Shown one piece after another: positions 27,510 to 36,647 of a stretch of 64,000 bases of DNA (position 1 is the first letter of the stretch; each line of letters starts with the position of its first letter). The translations under genes were made by a program, and so were the position numbers. The DNA lies in NCBI GenBank assembly GCA_020444075.1, contig JAHLLR010000002.1, positions 116,594 through 180,593 of the forward strand. Reading direction: 5' to 3'. Source of the stretch: Deltaproteobacteria bacterium (GTDB lineage Bacteria > Desulfobacterota > Desulfobacteria > Desulfobacterales > Desulfosarcinaceae). Under the pieces are notes generated by a model, which saw only the letters and a list, made by a program, of their open reading frames with translations, had not been told where the DNA came from and did no database searches.

Positions 27510-29048
27510 TTATATGTCGAAGACGATTCCCTGGGCCAGGGGCAGGCTGCAACCGAAGTTGATGGTATTGGTCTGCCGGCGCATGTACCCCTTCCAGGCA
27601 TCGGAGCCGGACTCCCGGCCGCCGCCGGTCTCTTTCTCGCCACCGAAAGCGCCTCCGATTTCCGCACCGGAGGTGCCGATGTTGACGTTGGCAATGCCGC
27701 AGTCCGACCCTGCCGCGGAGAGGAACTGCTCGGCCTCACGCAAATCGTTGGTGAAGATGGCCGATGAAAGACCTTGGGGAACGGCGTTCTGGATGGCGAT
27801 GGCATTGGAGACATCGCCGTTGTAACGGATCAGGTAGAGAATGGGCGCGAAAGTCTCATCCTGGACAATGGCATAGTCGTTTTCCACAGCGCACAGCGTG
27901 GGCTGCACGTAACATCCCGACGCATATTCCGAGCCTTCCAGTACCTGGCCGCCATAAATGATCTTTCCTCCCTGGGCTTTCACCTGCGCCAATGCATGGC
28001 GATAGTCCGCGACGGCTGCGGTATCGATGAGCGGCCCCATGTGGTTGACTGAATCCAGCGGCGTGCCGATACGCAGGCTTTCGTAGCCTTTGGTCAGAGC
28101 CGTGACTACTTTATCGTAAATGGAGTCATGGATGATGACCCGGCGGGTGGAAGTGCAGCGCTGGCCGGCTGTGCCCACGGCGCCGAAAACGATGGCCGTG
28201 ACCGCCATGGCCAGGTCGACCGCCGGGGTAACGATGATGGCGTTATTGCCCCCCAGTTCCAGAATGGTCCGTCCGAATCGACCGGCCACGACCTGGGCGG
28301 CATGACGGCCGACCCGGGTGGACCCAGTGATTGACACGAGGGGCATCCGCTTATCCTCCAGCAGGCGTTGGCCCACGGTGTTTCCGCTGCCCACTACCAG
28401 GGAAAAAAGCCCTTCGGGGATCACATCGGCATTGTCCCGCAGCACATCGGCCAGGATATGCTGCACGGCGATGGCCGAAAGCGGAGATTTGGATGAAGGC
28501 TTCCAGAGGATCGCATCGCCGCACACCGCCGCCAGCATGGCGTTCCAGGACCACACGGCCACCGGGAAGTTGAAGGCGCTGACGATGCCCACGACTCCCA
28601 GGGGATGATATTGGTCGTACATGCGATGTCCCGGCCGCTCCGAGTGCATGGTGTACCCATAGAGCTGCCTGGACTGGCCCACGGCAAAGTCACAGATGTC
28701 GATCATCTCCTGGACCTCACCCAGTCCCTCCTGGAGGGATTTTCCCATTTCGTAGGACACCAGGGTACCCAGCGGCTCTTTGTAAGCCCGGAGTTGCTGG
28801 CCGATTCGCCGGACAATCTCTCCGCGCCGGGGTGCCGGTACCTGCCGCCATGTCAAAAAGGCGCGGTGGGCAGTCTGAACGACCAGTTCATATTCGGCTT
28901 CCGTGGCTGTGAATATGCCGGCGATAACGTTGCCGTCTACCGGTGAAATTCCCTCGATTTTCGGTCCGTCACCGCCACCCATCCATTTCAGGCCAGTAGA
29001 CACGCCGCGGTTTTCTTTCTCAATACCCAATACTTTCAAGAACTCCAT
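27510..29048 (-). CDS. amaB: ALDH7-type aldehyde dehydrogenase (aminoadipate semialdehyde/P6C dehydrogenase-like)
   Basis: 512 residues. It follows the antiquitin/ALDH7 pattern throughout, with catalytic E264 (LELGGNN), nucleophile C298 (GTAGQRCTS) and the N-terminal SPVDGNVIAGI segment. ALDH7 enzymes oxidise alpha-aminoadipate semialdehyde (in equilibrium with piperideine-6-carboxylate) in lysine breakdown. It lies 62 bp downstream of pruA on the same strand. Lysine use is inferred from family only; other ALDH7 substrates, such as betaine aldehyde, are possible. Confidence 0.85.
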   Translation of the reverse strand: MEFLKVLGIEKENRGVSTGLKWMGGGDGPKIEGISPVDGNVIAGIFTATEAEYELVVQTAHRAFLTWRQVPAPRRGEIVRRIGQQLRAYKEPLGTLVSYEMGKSLQEGLGEVQEMIDICDFAVGQSRQLYGYTMHSERPGHRMYDQYHPLGVVGIVSAFNFPVAVWSWNAMLAAVCGDAILWKPSSKSPLSAIAVQHILADVLRDNADVIPEGLFSLVVGSGNTVGQRLLEDKRMPLVSITGSTRVGRHAAQVVAGRFGRTILELGGNNAIIVTPAVDLAMAVTAIVFGAVGTAGQRCTSTRRVIIHDSIYDKVVTALTKGYESLRIGTPLDSVNHMGPLIDTAAVADYRHALAQVKAQGGKIIYGGQVLEGSEYASGCYVQPTLCAVENDYAIVQDETFAPILYLIRYNGDVSNAIAIQNAVPQGLSSAIFTNDLREAEQFLSAAGSDCGIANVNIGTSGAEIGGAFGGEKETGGGRESGSDAWKGYMRRQTNTINFGCSLPLAQGIVFDI

Positions 29049-29110
29049 GATTTCATATCCTTCCAGGGGTCGGTAAGTGTTCCAAAACCGGGTTCTCCGG
29101 CCGGGTCGCT

Positions 29111-30742
29111 TTACTCTGCGTCCATAAACGGGTAGCGGTAGTCGGTGGCCGGCAGGAAGTTTTCCTTGATGGTTCGCGGGCTGACCCAGCGATAGAGATT
29201 GAGAAAACTGCCCGCCTTGTCGTTGGTGCCTGACATCCGTCCACCGCCGAAGGGTTGGCGCCCAACTACGGCACCGGTGGGCTTGTCATTGATGTAGAAG
29301 TTGCCGGCGGCGTGAACCAGCCGGCGCCTGGCTGTAGCCACCGCCCCACGATCCCGGGCCCAAATGGCGCCGGTGAGGGCGTATGGCGACGTCCGGTCGC
29401 ACAGGTCCAGGGTTGCTTCGAAGTCCTCGTCGGCATAGACATAGACCGTCAGCACGGGTCCGAATATTTCTTCTTCCATCGTTTTAAAATGGGGATCGGT
29501 GGTGAGGATCACCGTGGGTTCGATGAAATAACCGGAGCTTCGGTCATAGGCGCCACCGGCGATTATCTCGGCTTCGGCGTGCTTGCGGGCATATTCGATA
29601 TAACCGGTGATCGCGTCAAATGCGGCCCGGTCGATAACGGCATTGACAAAATTGGAGAAGTCTTCCGGGGTCCCCACTTTGATCGTGAGGAGGGCGGCCG
29701 TCAGTTTTTCCTTCAATTCCGCCCAGAGGGATTTGGGAAGGTAGGTGCGTGAGACGGCTGAGCATTTCTGCCCCTGGTATTCGAAGGCACCCCGGATCAG
29801 AGCGGTGACCACGGCGTCAGGATCGGCGCTGGGGTGCACAAAGACAAAGTCTTTTCCGCCGGTTTCGCCGACGATGCGCGGGTAGCCTCGGTATCGGCCG
29901 AGGTTGTCGGCAACGGTTTTCCACATGCCCTGGAATACAGACGTGGATCCGGTGAAGTGAATGCCGGCCAGATCCGGGCTGGCCAGAACCGGAGTGCCTA
30001 CCCGGGCGCCGGAGCCCGGGATGAAATTGATTACTCCCGGCGGCAGTCCGGCCTCAATGAAGGTCTCCATGAGCATCCAGGCTGAATAGACGGCGGACGA
30101 TGCCGGTTTCCACAACACCGTGTTGCCCAGCATAGCCGGCGCCGATGGAAGATTGCCGGCGATGGCGGTGAAGTTGAAGGGGGTAACGGCAAAAACGAAG
30201 CCCTCCAGGGGCCGGTATTCCAAATGATTCCATTCAGCAGGACCGGATTGGGGTTGCTGCCGGTATATCTGCGTGGCATAGAAGGCGTTAAAGCGAAGGA
30301 AGTCGATGATTTCACAGGCAGAATCGATTTCCGCCTGGAAAATGTTCTTGCCCTGTCCGAGCATGGTGGCGGCGTTTAACGTCATACGCCGTGGACCGGC
30401 GATGAGATCGGCCGCCCGGGTAAAAATGGCCAGGCGGTCGTACCAGTCCATGGCCGCCCATTCCCCGGCGGCTGATGCCGCTGCCTCGATGGCCACGGAC
30501 ACTTCTTTCTCGCCGGCCTGGTGAAAAAGAGCCAGCTGATGGCCATGGTCGTGGGGGATCGTGCATCGGCCCAGGTTCCCCGTTTTTATGGGACGTCCGC
30601 CGATGATCAGCGGAATTTCCATTTCCATGTTTCTGAGCCGCTGCAACTCATCCTTAATGCGACGCCGCTCATTGCTGCCCGGCCGGTATTCAAGAACCGG
30701 CTCATTGGCCGGCGGGTCTATGGAAAAAATCGCATTGGCCAT
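29111..30742 (-). CDS. pruA: L-glutamate gamma-semialdehyde (P5C) dehydrogenase
   Basis: 543 residues, the length of stand-alone ALDH4/PruA enzymes. Catalytic C327 lies in FEYQGQKCSAVSR and the general base E293 in VGETGGKD; PFNFTAIAGNLPSAPA and the C-terminal PFGGGRMSGTNDKAG are hallmark segments. It oxidises glutamate semialdehyde from proline, ornithine or arginine to glutamate. No proline dehydrogenase gene is adjacent, so the P5C source is elsewhere. It heads a two-gene unit with the ALDH7 gene. Confidence 0.93.
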   Translation of the reverse strand: MANAIFSIDPPANEPVLEYRPGSNERRRIKDELQRLRNMEMEIPLIIGGRPIKTGNLGRCTIPHDHGHQLALFHQAGEKEVSVAIEAAASAAGEWAAMDWYDRLAIFTRAADLIAGPRRMTLNAATMLGQGKNIFQAEIDSACEIIDFLRFNAFYATQIYRQQPQSGPAEWNHLEYRPLEGFVFAVTPFNFTAIAGNLPSAPAMLGNTVLWKPASSAVYSAWMLMETFIEAGLPPGVINFIPGSGARVGTPVLASPDLAGIHFTGSTSVFQGMWKTVADNLGRYRGYPRIVGETGGKDFVFVHPSADPDAVVTALIRGAFEYQGQKCSAVSRTYLPKSLWAELKEKLTAALLTIKVGTPEDFSNFVNAVIDRAAFDAITGYIEYARKHAEAEIIAGGAYDRSSGYFIEPTVILTTDPHFKTMEEEIFGPVLTVYVYADEDFEATLDLCDRTSPYALTGAIWARDRGAVATARRRLVHAAGNFYINDKPTGAVVGRQPFGGGRMSGTNDKAGSFLNLYRWVSPRTIKENFLPATDYRYPFMDAE

Positions 30743-31040
30743 GGTTCACCTCCCCTTTCCTCAAAAGCTGAATTTCCAGGTGCAGGACATCTTCACCTTA
30801 TGAACAGAATTGACTGGATGCGCGGTTATCTGTCTGTAACTCAACCAGCCGCGTCAGGTATGCTTCCTGCGTTTCAGGCCTATTTGATCGCAGCCGGCAA
30901 GGTGCTATCACAGGACCACTGCTATGTCAATGAAGGCATAACGCAACCGATTGCATCAAAACCCAAAACCAGTCTTCAGGGGTAAGGTAACTCAAAAGAC
31001 GGCACATGCAAGGAGGGGACATGGGATGTCCAAACAAAAA

Positions 31041-31072
31041 CAGGGAAAGCCGCCTTTAAACAACTTTCCCTG
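31041..31072 (-). terminator. Rho-independent terminator downstream of the secreted small protein
   Basis: CAGGGAAAG (31041-31049) pairs with CTTTCCCTG (31064-31072). Read on the - strand the stem is followed by TTTTTGTTTG, a good T tract. Confidence 0.7.
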
Positions 31073-31099
31073 GATTTATTCTTTGATTCGATAAATCCC

Positions 31100-31127
31100 G
31101 CATCCGGTCGGGGTCTTTCCCGGATGC
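31100..31127. other. Second hairpin, role unclear
   Basis: GCATCCGG (31100-31107) and CCGGATGC (31120-31127) form a perfect 8-bp stem with a 12-base loop. No T tract on either side; possibly an auxiliary 3' stem of the upstream transcript. Confidence 0.4.
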
Positions 31128-31196
31128 AGGTGACTGCGTGCAATCAGCAACCCCGCCGTCCTTGGCCGTCAGGGCTGCACTTCGGCCTTGAAATCC

Positions 31197-31478
31197 TTAT
31201 TCCGTGACTTCCTCCATGGAAAGTACATTGATGACTTTCATGTTTTCCTTCTCAGCAACCGTGCCGGTCACCTTCACTTTTTTGCCGACCATTTCGGCTG
31301 CCATATCACTGCCTCCGAGAACGTAGCTGCCGTCAGCAGCGTCAAGCACGATGACGTCGCCCTTTTCAGCAATGGTGCCGACGATGCTGTCTCCCGCCAT
31401 TGCGAGGCCGGCAGTGGCCACGACCATAAACATGGCGGCAACGAGACCGGCTACGATTTTACCCTTGAATGTTTTCAT
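31197..31478 (-). CDS. Small secreted protein, possible OB-fold
   Basis: 93 residues from ATG 31478, with GGAGGAAG upstream. A Sec signal (MKTFKGKIVAGLVAAMFMVV, cut near AMA-G) precedes about 65 residues of beta-rich sequence (SIVGTIAEKGDVIVLDA, then VGKKVKVTGTVAEKENMKVI), a pattern common in small periplasmic OB-fold proteins. Function unknown. Its own terminator suggests a monocistronic transcript. Confidence 0.7.
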   Translation of the reverse strand: MKTFKGKIVAGLVAAMFMVVATAGLAMAGDSIVGTIAEKGDVIVLDAADGSYVLGGSDMAAEMVGKKVKVTGTVAEKENMKVINVLSMEEVTE

Positions 31479-31885
31479 TGCTGCTTCCTCCCTCCACTGG
31501 TTGTTGGTTGACCCCTCTTTTGCCCAAGGAGGGACCGGCTCCCTCCCTTCGTCAACACACCCCATGCTGAACCTTCAGCATCCCGGAACCGACCGACGGT
31601 GTGCCGCGCTTATCTTTTCAGCTGAGCAATGGGTGTGCCAACGATATAACTATACGATTTTATACGGGGTGTTGTATTTTTTTTAAATCCGTGCAGCCTC
31701 AATCCGTTTCGTATTTTGCGCCAGAAGGCCCAAAATTGCACATCGACAGGGCACCCATGGCCGGTTCTTCAGCAATGGGCATGAAAAATGTAATGCTACG
31801 CATGGGAAGCAGAAAGAAACGTGCGGCTGTTTATGCCAGCGAATTTTTAATTAATAGATCCGTAAAAATTGCCGATAACGGTATC
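31479..31885. other. Divergent intergenic region
   Basis: 407 bp between the small secreted protein (-) and the Tat-type exported protein (+). Locally AT-rich near 31640-31690, as expected for promoters. The + strand frame is open from 31601 but that part shows no family resemblance. Confidence 0.4.
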
Positions 31886-32995
31886 ATGAGAGATTGGAGA
31901 ACAGAATTTACCCAAAACAAATGCCTGACCCGGCGGCGGTTGATGCAACTGGGCGCGATGGGTCTGGCCGGCTGGATGCTCTCGCCGATCAGGATTGCTG
32001 CCGCAGCCCTGAAGGACGACCTGGAACTGGTTTCGAGAATTCCTCAGATGACGGAACGGGAAGGCCCGATGCTGGTATTTCGGGACTTTTTGGCAGACCC
32101 GGATGTTGAGGTAGCGCAGCACATCCGCTCTCAGCTGGGCCAGCGCAAGGATTTGTTGAGTCAGCTCAGAAAAAAAATCGGGTTTGAAAAGCAGGTGAGG
32201 TTCTCGGTAGAGGATATTCAGGTCCGTCTGATGTTCGTTCCTCAACTGCAGGAAGGTTATGCAGTCGCCTATCAACACTATTGCCGGGATATTACCGATT
32301 TTCTGTTTGAGATGAACCGGATGGAAAATTTCTATGCGGCCATCTCCAGTCCGAGGCAAAGCTATCCACCGGTATCGGAGACGGGCATTTCCGCCTTTCT
32401 GGTTCACCGACTGGCGAAGGATTATCGGGCGGTCTGCAAATTTACAGCGGAATCCGGACGCAGTGTAAAGTACAAGGCCACCGGTGCCATATTTTCCAAC
32501 CACTTGGGGGCGGTGGATCTGGAGATCCAATCGATGGCGCCGGGGCAGTTTGATTTGACGCGCAAACCCTTTACCATCTGGCAGAATAATACCGAAAATC
32601 TGTACACCCTCATGTCAGTTCCCGTGGAAGAGACCCTGCATTATCAACTGGGAAAGGCAACGGATCGTGAAATTGCGACATCCATGAGGAATCATCCGCC
32701 GGAGAGCCTGTCTGCCGCGCAGCGCCTGGCGGAAGAATGGATGGCCGTGGAAGAGTCGGTCGTTGGCGGCTTGGTGCAACGTGTGTTGGAGCGCTATTGC
32801 ATCCAGCACCATATGGCGGTACCGGCTTCCGCTCCCGAGAAAAAGCCATCCTTGGAGCCACCCCTTCATCAATACCGATACCGCGACCGGGGCATTCAAC
32901 TGGTCGGGAACCTCGGCTTCCAGGAGGCCATGGCCCTTTATATGAACAGCCCGTCTGATTTCAGGGACCAGCTGATCCGGCAGCAGGAGGCATGA
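31886..32995 (+). CDS. Predicted Tat-exported protein of unknown function
   Basis: 369 residues from ATG 31886. A twin-arginine signal is visible: TRRRLMQLG at residues 15-23 followed by a hydrophobic stretch (AMGLAGWMLSPIRIAAAA), implying export of a folded, perhaps cofactor-bearing protein. The mature part is mostly alpha-helical by eye and I recognise no domain; conserved-looking pieces include VEETLHYQLGKATDREI and a C-terminal NLGFQEAMALYMNSP. The open frame runs up to 31601, but the Tat signal fixes the likely start. No operon partner. Confidence 0.6.
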   Translation: MRDWRTEFTQNKCLTRRRLMQLGAMGLAGWMLSPIRIAAAALKDDLELVSRIPQMTEREGPMLVFRDFLADPDVEVAQHIRSQLGQRKDLLSQLRKKIGFEKQVRFSVEDIQVRLMFVPQLQEGYAVAYQHYCRDITDFLFEMNRMENFYAAISSPRQSYPPVSETGISAFLVHRLAKDYRAVCKFTAESGRSVKYKATGAIFSNHLGAVDLEIQSMAPGQFDLTRKPFTIWQNNTENLYTLMSVPVEETLHYQLGKATDREIATSMRNHPPESLSAAQRLAEEWMAVEESVVGGLVQRVLERYCIQHHMAVPASAPEKKPSLEPPLHQYRYRDRGIQLVGNLGFQEAMALYMNSPSDFRDQLIRQQEA

Positions 32996-33043
32996 CCTGC
33001 GCGGCTCGACAAAAGGCAAGTCGATCCTTTGATCGAAGAACGC

Positions 33044-33241
33044 CTAAAACCATCGTGAGGGGATATCGCCTCCTGTATCCGGATTAATCATAAACCGATA
33101 GCACCCTTCACACAGAATCTGCTTGTCATCTAACGCCAATTCCCTGCCACTGTGGATGACCCCTCCGCATTGGCTGCAGCGGCCGACAAAAATCGACTCA
33201 TCGCCTGGGTACAATGGCCTCTTTTCGACAATGCCTTCCAT
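33044..33241 (-). CDS. Small zinc-ribbon protein
   Basis: 65 residues. Two cysteine pairs, CSQC (about 22-25) and CEGC (about 44-47), are spaced as in a treble-clef or LIM-like zinc ribbon. CAGGGAGAG precedes the ATG. Converges on the Tat-exported protein gene, 48 bp away. Function unknown. Confidence 0.65.
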   Translation of the reverse strand: MEGIVEKRPLYPGDESIFVGRCSQCGGVIHSGRELALDDKQILCEGCYRFMINPDTGGDIPSRWF

Positions 33242-33788
33242 GACAACTCTCCCTGAGCATCCGGATTAATGAACGCGCCTATCATGCCGGTCAGCAGGCT
33301 TTTGAAACCGGCCAGGCAAATGGCATGCTGACGGTACAGGACCATGCAGTATGTAAAAAAACGAACGGGAAACCAACTCGGTCGGGCAGCCATTAACGGC
33401 AATATAAAGCAAAAGTAAGGCCTATTTTAGGGAACGCGTTTCCACGTATTTTTTGTCTTTTATATCGACAGGTTAAAACATGTCTTTAGGTGACAGCAGA
33501 TCGACGCCTTGTAACAATTGTGAAATATTGTGGTTGTCTTTATAACAATTTTGTCCAAAATAGAGGAAGGTCGCTTACCAAAAAATCAACCGTCCCTATT
33601 TCGAAAAGCACCTGCAATCTATATCCGATGCCATCAGTCTCCATGCCTGGTCTGAGCAATCGCCTTAGAAAATTACGATGGATTCATTTTGACTTTTCAA
33701 CCTGCATAAAATAGCCTCGGTTCGTTTCTGCCAAACATTTCTGTTAGGCACAACAGCACCTCTTCGATTCCAATGGGCAAGCCGCGCC
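33242..33788. other. Intergenic region with nothing recognisable
   Basis: 547 bp, more AT-rich than its surroundings, between the zinc-ribbon gene (-) and the EamA transporter (+). It must contain both promoters; I see no gene, riboswitch or clear repeat. Confidence 0.4.
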
Positions 33789-34664
33789 ATGAGCACCGTC
33801 GCCATCATCCTGGTCATTCTATCCGCGGCCATGCATGCCGGCCGCAATTACCTCACCAAAAAGGCCACCGACAAACAAGCGTTCGTATGGTGGTATGAAG
33901 TGGTGGGGCTGGTGCTGTTTACGCCGCTTTTTCTGGCTTACTTTCCCGCAGCATCCCTGGCCTCCATCTTCGTCTGGGGCTTTATTCTGGTATCCGGCCT
34001 GCTTCATTTCCTCTACTGGGTCCTGCTTACCAAGGCCCTTGAAACGGGTGACCTTTCATTGGTTTACCCGATCATGAGATCCTCGCCGGCCCTGGTCCTG
34101 CTGTTTTCCATTTTTGTGCTCGACGAAGCGGTCAGTCTACAGGGTGTTGCAGGGATCCTGCTGGTGGCCCTTGGCAGCTATACCATCAACATGCAGCGGC
34201 TGAGCGTTACCGAACTGGTCCGGCCGTTGCGGGCCCTGTCCCATGATCGCGCCATTCAGTTTGCCTTTCTTACCCTTGTATCGGTGGCGTCCTATTCCAT
34301 CGTGGACAAGGTGGCTGTGAGCCACATTCATCCGGTGGTTTTTGCCTATGTATATCCCTGGTTCAGCATGCTGCTGTTTTCAGGGTACATCAGCAATCAT
34401 AAAACAAAGGGCGAGATCAAAAACGAATGGCAGACGAATCGAACCACCATCCTGGTCTGCGGGTTTCTGTCAATCTTCGGATATTTTCTGATTCTTGTGG
34501 CCTTTACCATCGACCGGGTGAGCTATATCGTAGGCCTCAGGCAGTTGAGCATTGTCTTTGCGGTTTTGCTGGGCGGGTATGCATTAAAGGAAAAGCATCG
34601 GGGGATGCGATTCACCTCTGCATCGATAATTTTTATCGGCACCTTTCTCATCGCCTTCGGATAA
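33789..34664 (+). CDS. EamA family transporter (drug/metabolite superfamily)
   Basis: 291 residues with about ten hydrophobic helices in two EamA repeats. The end of the first repeat shows DLSLVYPIMRSSPALVLLFS and LQGVAGILLVALG, typical of DMT carriers, and the second ends in KEKHRGMRFTSASIIFIGTFLIA. These are exporters or permeases of small metabolites; substrate unknown. Followed by a bidirectional terminator shared with the convergent MFS gene. Confidence 0.85.
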   Translation: MSTVAIILVILSAAMHAGRNYLTKKATDKQAFVWWYEVVGLVLFTPLFLAYFPAASLASIFVWGFILVSGLLHFLYWVLLTKALETGDLSLVYPIMRSSPALVLLFSIFVLDEAVSLQGVAGILLVALGSYTINMQRLSVTELVRPLRALSHDRAIQFAFLTLVSVASYSIVDKVAVSHIHPVVFAYVYPWFSMLLFSGYISNHKTKGEIKNEWQTNRTTILVCGFLSIFGYFLILVAFTIDRVSYIVGLRQLSIVFAVLLGGYALKEKHRGMRFTSASIIFIGTFLIAFG

Positions 34665-34676
34665 CATTCCCACTTA

Positions 34677-34722
34677 AAAAAAAGAAGGTCGCTCCGACCG
34701 GCTGGAAGCCGGAGCGACCTTC
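34677..34722. terminator. Bidirectional terminator between EamA and MFS genes
   Basis: A perfect 13-bp stem, GAAGGTCGCTCCG (34684-34696) with CGGAGCGACCTTC (34710-34722), preceded by a run of A that becomes a T tract on the - strand. Best suited to stop - strand transcription of the MFS operon, and may also stop the EamA transcript. Confidence 0.8.
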
Positions 34723-34742
34723 CTTCACCCATCACTGAATCA

Positions 34743-36071
34743 TCAGATATGCCGGGAGCCAAGATAGACGTCTACCGGCTGAGCCCTGGCGATGGCCAGC
34801 TGCTCTCTGAACTGGTCCCAAACGGTTTTTTCCCGTGTGGATTTTCCGGGAGCATTTGTCATCAAAGAGAGAAGGGCGCCGGCGGCCAGCAGGATGCTGC
34901 ACAGGAGGTAGGCTGTCTCCTGGGTCCCGGTGCGGGCCACAATCATCTGTGATATGCGGGGAAAAATGAATCCGCCGATACCCCAGGCGGAAAACAGCAG
35001 GCCATAGTTTATTCCAAAATTTTTAAGACCGAAGTAGTCTTTGGTGACGGATGGAAACAAAGAGAGATTGGTGCCGTAGTTGAATCCCACCATGGTGGCG
35101 GCCGCTACCATGAGGACCGCTTCGGATTCACTGATGAACAGCAGGGAAAAGATGATGGCCGACTGCAGGCTCATCATTATCAGCAGTGTTTTGGTTCTTC
35201 CGATCTTGTCGGAAATTACACCGGCTGCGATACGGCCGCCGGCATTTCCAACGGCCATCAGCGCTACGACTATCCAGGCAAGATCACCCATGCTCTTCTT
35301 GGCCATACCGGCAACGCCACCGATGATGATCAGCGCCGCACCGGCACCGATGAAATACATGAACCACAACTTGTAAAATGAACCGCTTTTCAACATTTCC
35401 AGAGGAGAAAAATTCACGGCAGGGGCTGACGGCGTGACCGCGGCCTTAGCAGCGGATGTCTGGTCTTCGGGGATATACCCCTCCGGCGGATTGACAAGAA
35501 ACATGGAAAGCACGCAGACCACACCCAGAAAAGAGACGCCGAAAATGAGCATGGATCGGCTGAGACCGAAATTGGCGATAAGGAAATTGGCCAGCGGGGC
35601 GATATAGACGGAAGCCAGGCCGAACCCGGCAACGACGATGCCGGCAATCATTCCTGTCTTGGAAGACGGGAACCATTTGATGGCCGGCGGAGTTGCCGAG
35701 GCATATCCGAATCCCAGGCCCAGACCGGTGAGGACTCCGAAGCCGGCAATCCAGGCAAACAGGGTGTTGGACTGGGAGATGACGATGAGGCCGGCCCCGG
35801 TCAGGATGCCACCGATAATCGCCGTCAACCTGGGGCTGAGTTTGTCCTGAATCCGGCCGGCAAATATCATGGCTACCGTGAACATCAGGCAGCATACGGC
35901 AAAGGGATCGTTCAGCGAGGCGATATCCCAGTCGAATACGCCATTTTTGGCGAGCACCGATTCCTTGATGGCCTGTTTGAAAATGCTCCAGGTGTAAAGA
36001 ATTCCCAGCGCCAGGTTGATGCCCAGGCCTGCCAGGGTCACGCTCCATCCTCTGTTTTTGATTGCCTTCAT
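34743..36071 (-). CDS. OFA family MFS transporter (oxalate/formate antiporter-like)
   Basis: About 442 residues with 12 membrane helices and a soluble loop in the middle (residues ~205-230). The OFA pattern is clear: RGWSVTLAGLGINLALGILYTWSIF at the N-terminus, TGLGLGFGYASATPPAIKWFP and GNAGGRIAAGVISDKIGR. OFA carriers move small mono- or dicarboxylates. ATG 36071 is preferred because GGAGA is well spaced; an ATG at 36083 also exists. Second gene after a stand-alone DHp-domain protein, behind a likely sigma-54 promoter and next to a two-component system that probably controls it. Confidence 0.88.
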   Translation of the reverse strand: MKAIKNRGWSVTLAGLGINLALGILYTWSIFKQAIKESVLAKNGVFDWDIASLNDPFAVCCLMFTVAMIFAGRIQDKLSPRLTAIIGGILTGAGLIVISQSNTLFAWIAGFGVLTGLGLGFGYASATPPAIKWFPSSKTGMIAGIVVAGFGLASVYIAPLANFLIANFGLSRSMLIFGVSFLGVVCVLSMFLVNPPEGYIPEDQTSAAKAAVTPSAPAVNFSPLEMLKSGSFYKLWFMYFIGAGAALIIIGGVAGMAKKSMGDLAWIVVALMAVGNAGGRIAAGVISDKIGRTKTLLIMMSLQSAIIFSLLFISESEAVLMVAAATMVGFNYGTNLSLFPSVTKDYFGLKNFGINYGLLFSAWGIGGFIFPRISQMIVARTGTQETAYLLCSILLAAGALLSLMTNAPGKSTREKTVWDQFREQLAIARAQPVDVYLGSRHI

Positions 36072-36138
36072 CGATTTCTCCATTTATTAGGATCGGTTAT
36101 GAGCGCATAGGTTTCCATTTCCTTCGCGTCACCTCGCG

Positions 36139-36366
36139 TCACAGCGATGCGACCGTTTCGGATCCCCCGTTCAGATGGTTCATCAGGCGTACGAGTCGCT
36201 CCGTCTCGGATCGAATGATATTGATGAATCGACTGCGATTGCCGGCATCCAGGCCCGGGTACTCCGCCAAAAGTTCGGCAAGGGAACGCACGGATGCCAG
36301 GGAATTTACAAATTCGTGGGTGAGCACTTGAGTGTCAGAAAGCTGAACTTTCGCTTCAGGAGCCAT
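36139..36366 (-). CDS. Stand-alone histidine-kinase dimerisation (HisKA) domain protein
   Basis: 75 residues, essentially one HisKA/DHp helical hairpin: LTHEFVNSLASVRSLAELL, with the candidate phospho-accepting H17 followed by the usual glutamate, then SRFINIIRSETERLVRLMNHL. There is no ATP-binding domain and no sensor, so it cannot phosphorylate itself. It may be phosphorylated by, or heterodimerise with, the full kinase encoded at 38113-39636. It precedes the MFS gene by 67 bp on the same strand. A degraded kinase fragment is the alternative, but the frame is clean and has an upstream GGAG. Confidence 0.65.
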   Translation of the reverse strand: MAPEAKVQLSDTQVLTHEFVNSLASVRSLAELLAEYPGLDAGNRSRFINIIRSETERLVRLMNHLNGGSETVASL

Positions 36367-36460
36367 AGCGTCATTTTCTCCGATCCTTTTGAATCATCAT
36401 TAATGTATGGTATTCATTGAATAGTGAATATCGATTGAATAACGTTCACTTTAAGCGCAT

Positions 36461-36476
36461 TCCAAAACATGTGCCA
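36461..36476 (-). promoter_or_regulatory. Near-consensus sigma-54 promoter for the DHp-MFS unit
   Basis: On the - strand this reads TGGCACATGTTTTGGA: a good -24 element and a -12 element with GG in place of the usual GC, 10 bases apart. It lies about 95 bp upstream of the DHp gene and downstream of two palindromes suited to an activator. Confidence 0.45.
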
Positions 36477-36555
36477 TCTATACAAAAACGTACCTATCAT
36501 GCTGTAAATATGGCATTTTTATAAATTTTTGCTTTAATCTGGAAGGTAAGAGACT

Positions 36556-36569
36556 ACAACTAAAGTTGT
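36556..36569. promoter_or_regulatory. Proximal activator-site palindrome
   Basis: ACAACTAAAGTTGT, extended by one base each side to TACAACT-AA-AGTTGTA, a perfect palindrome about 85 bp upstream of the sigma-54-like promoter. Its near copy is at 36648-36661. Confidence 0.5.
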
Positions 36570-36647
36570 ATATGTGGAGAGTGTTCAAGGATGGTCGCTA
36601 ATGTCAGCAGGCACCAGTTAAGCTACTGACACGAAAAATGGATGACC

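Larger units (their letters stand above)
30743..31196. other. Intergenic region with two hairpins
   Basis: 454 bp between the small secreted protein and pruA, both on the - strand. It should hold the pruA promoter and the terminator of the secreted protein (next entries). No coding frame is convincing. Confidence 0.5.

Noticed and set aside
33490..33714. Possible 74-residue protein upstream of the EamA gene
   Set aside because: No ribosome site or recognisable motif in an AT-rich, probably promoter-bearing region.
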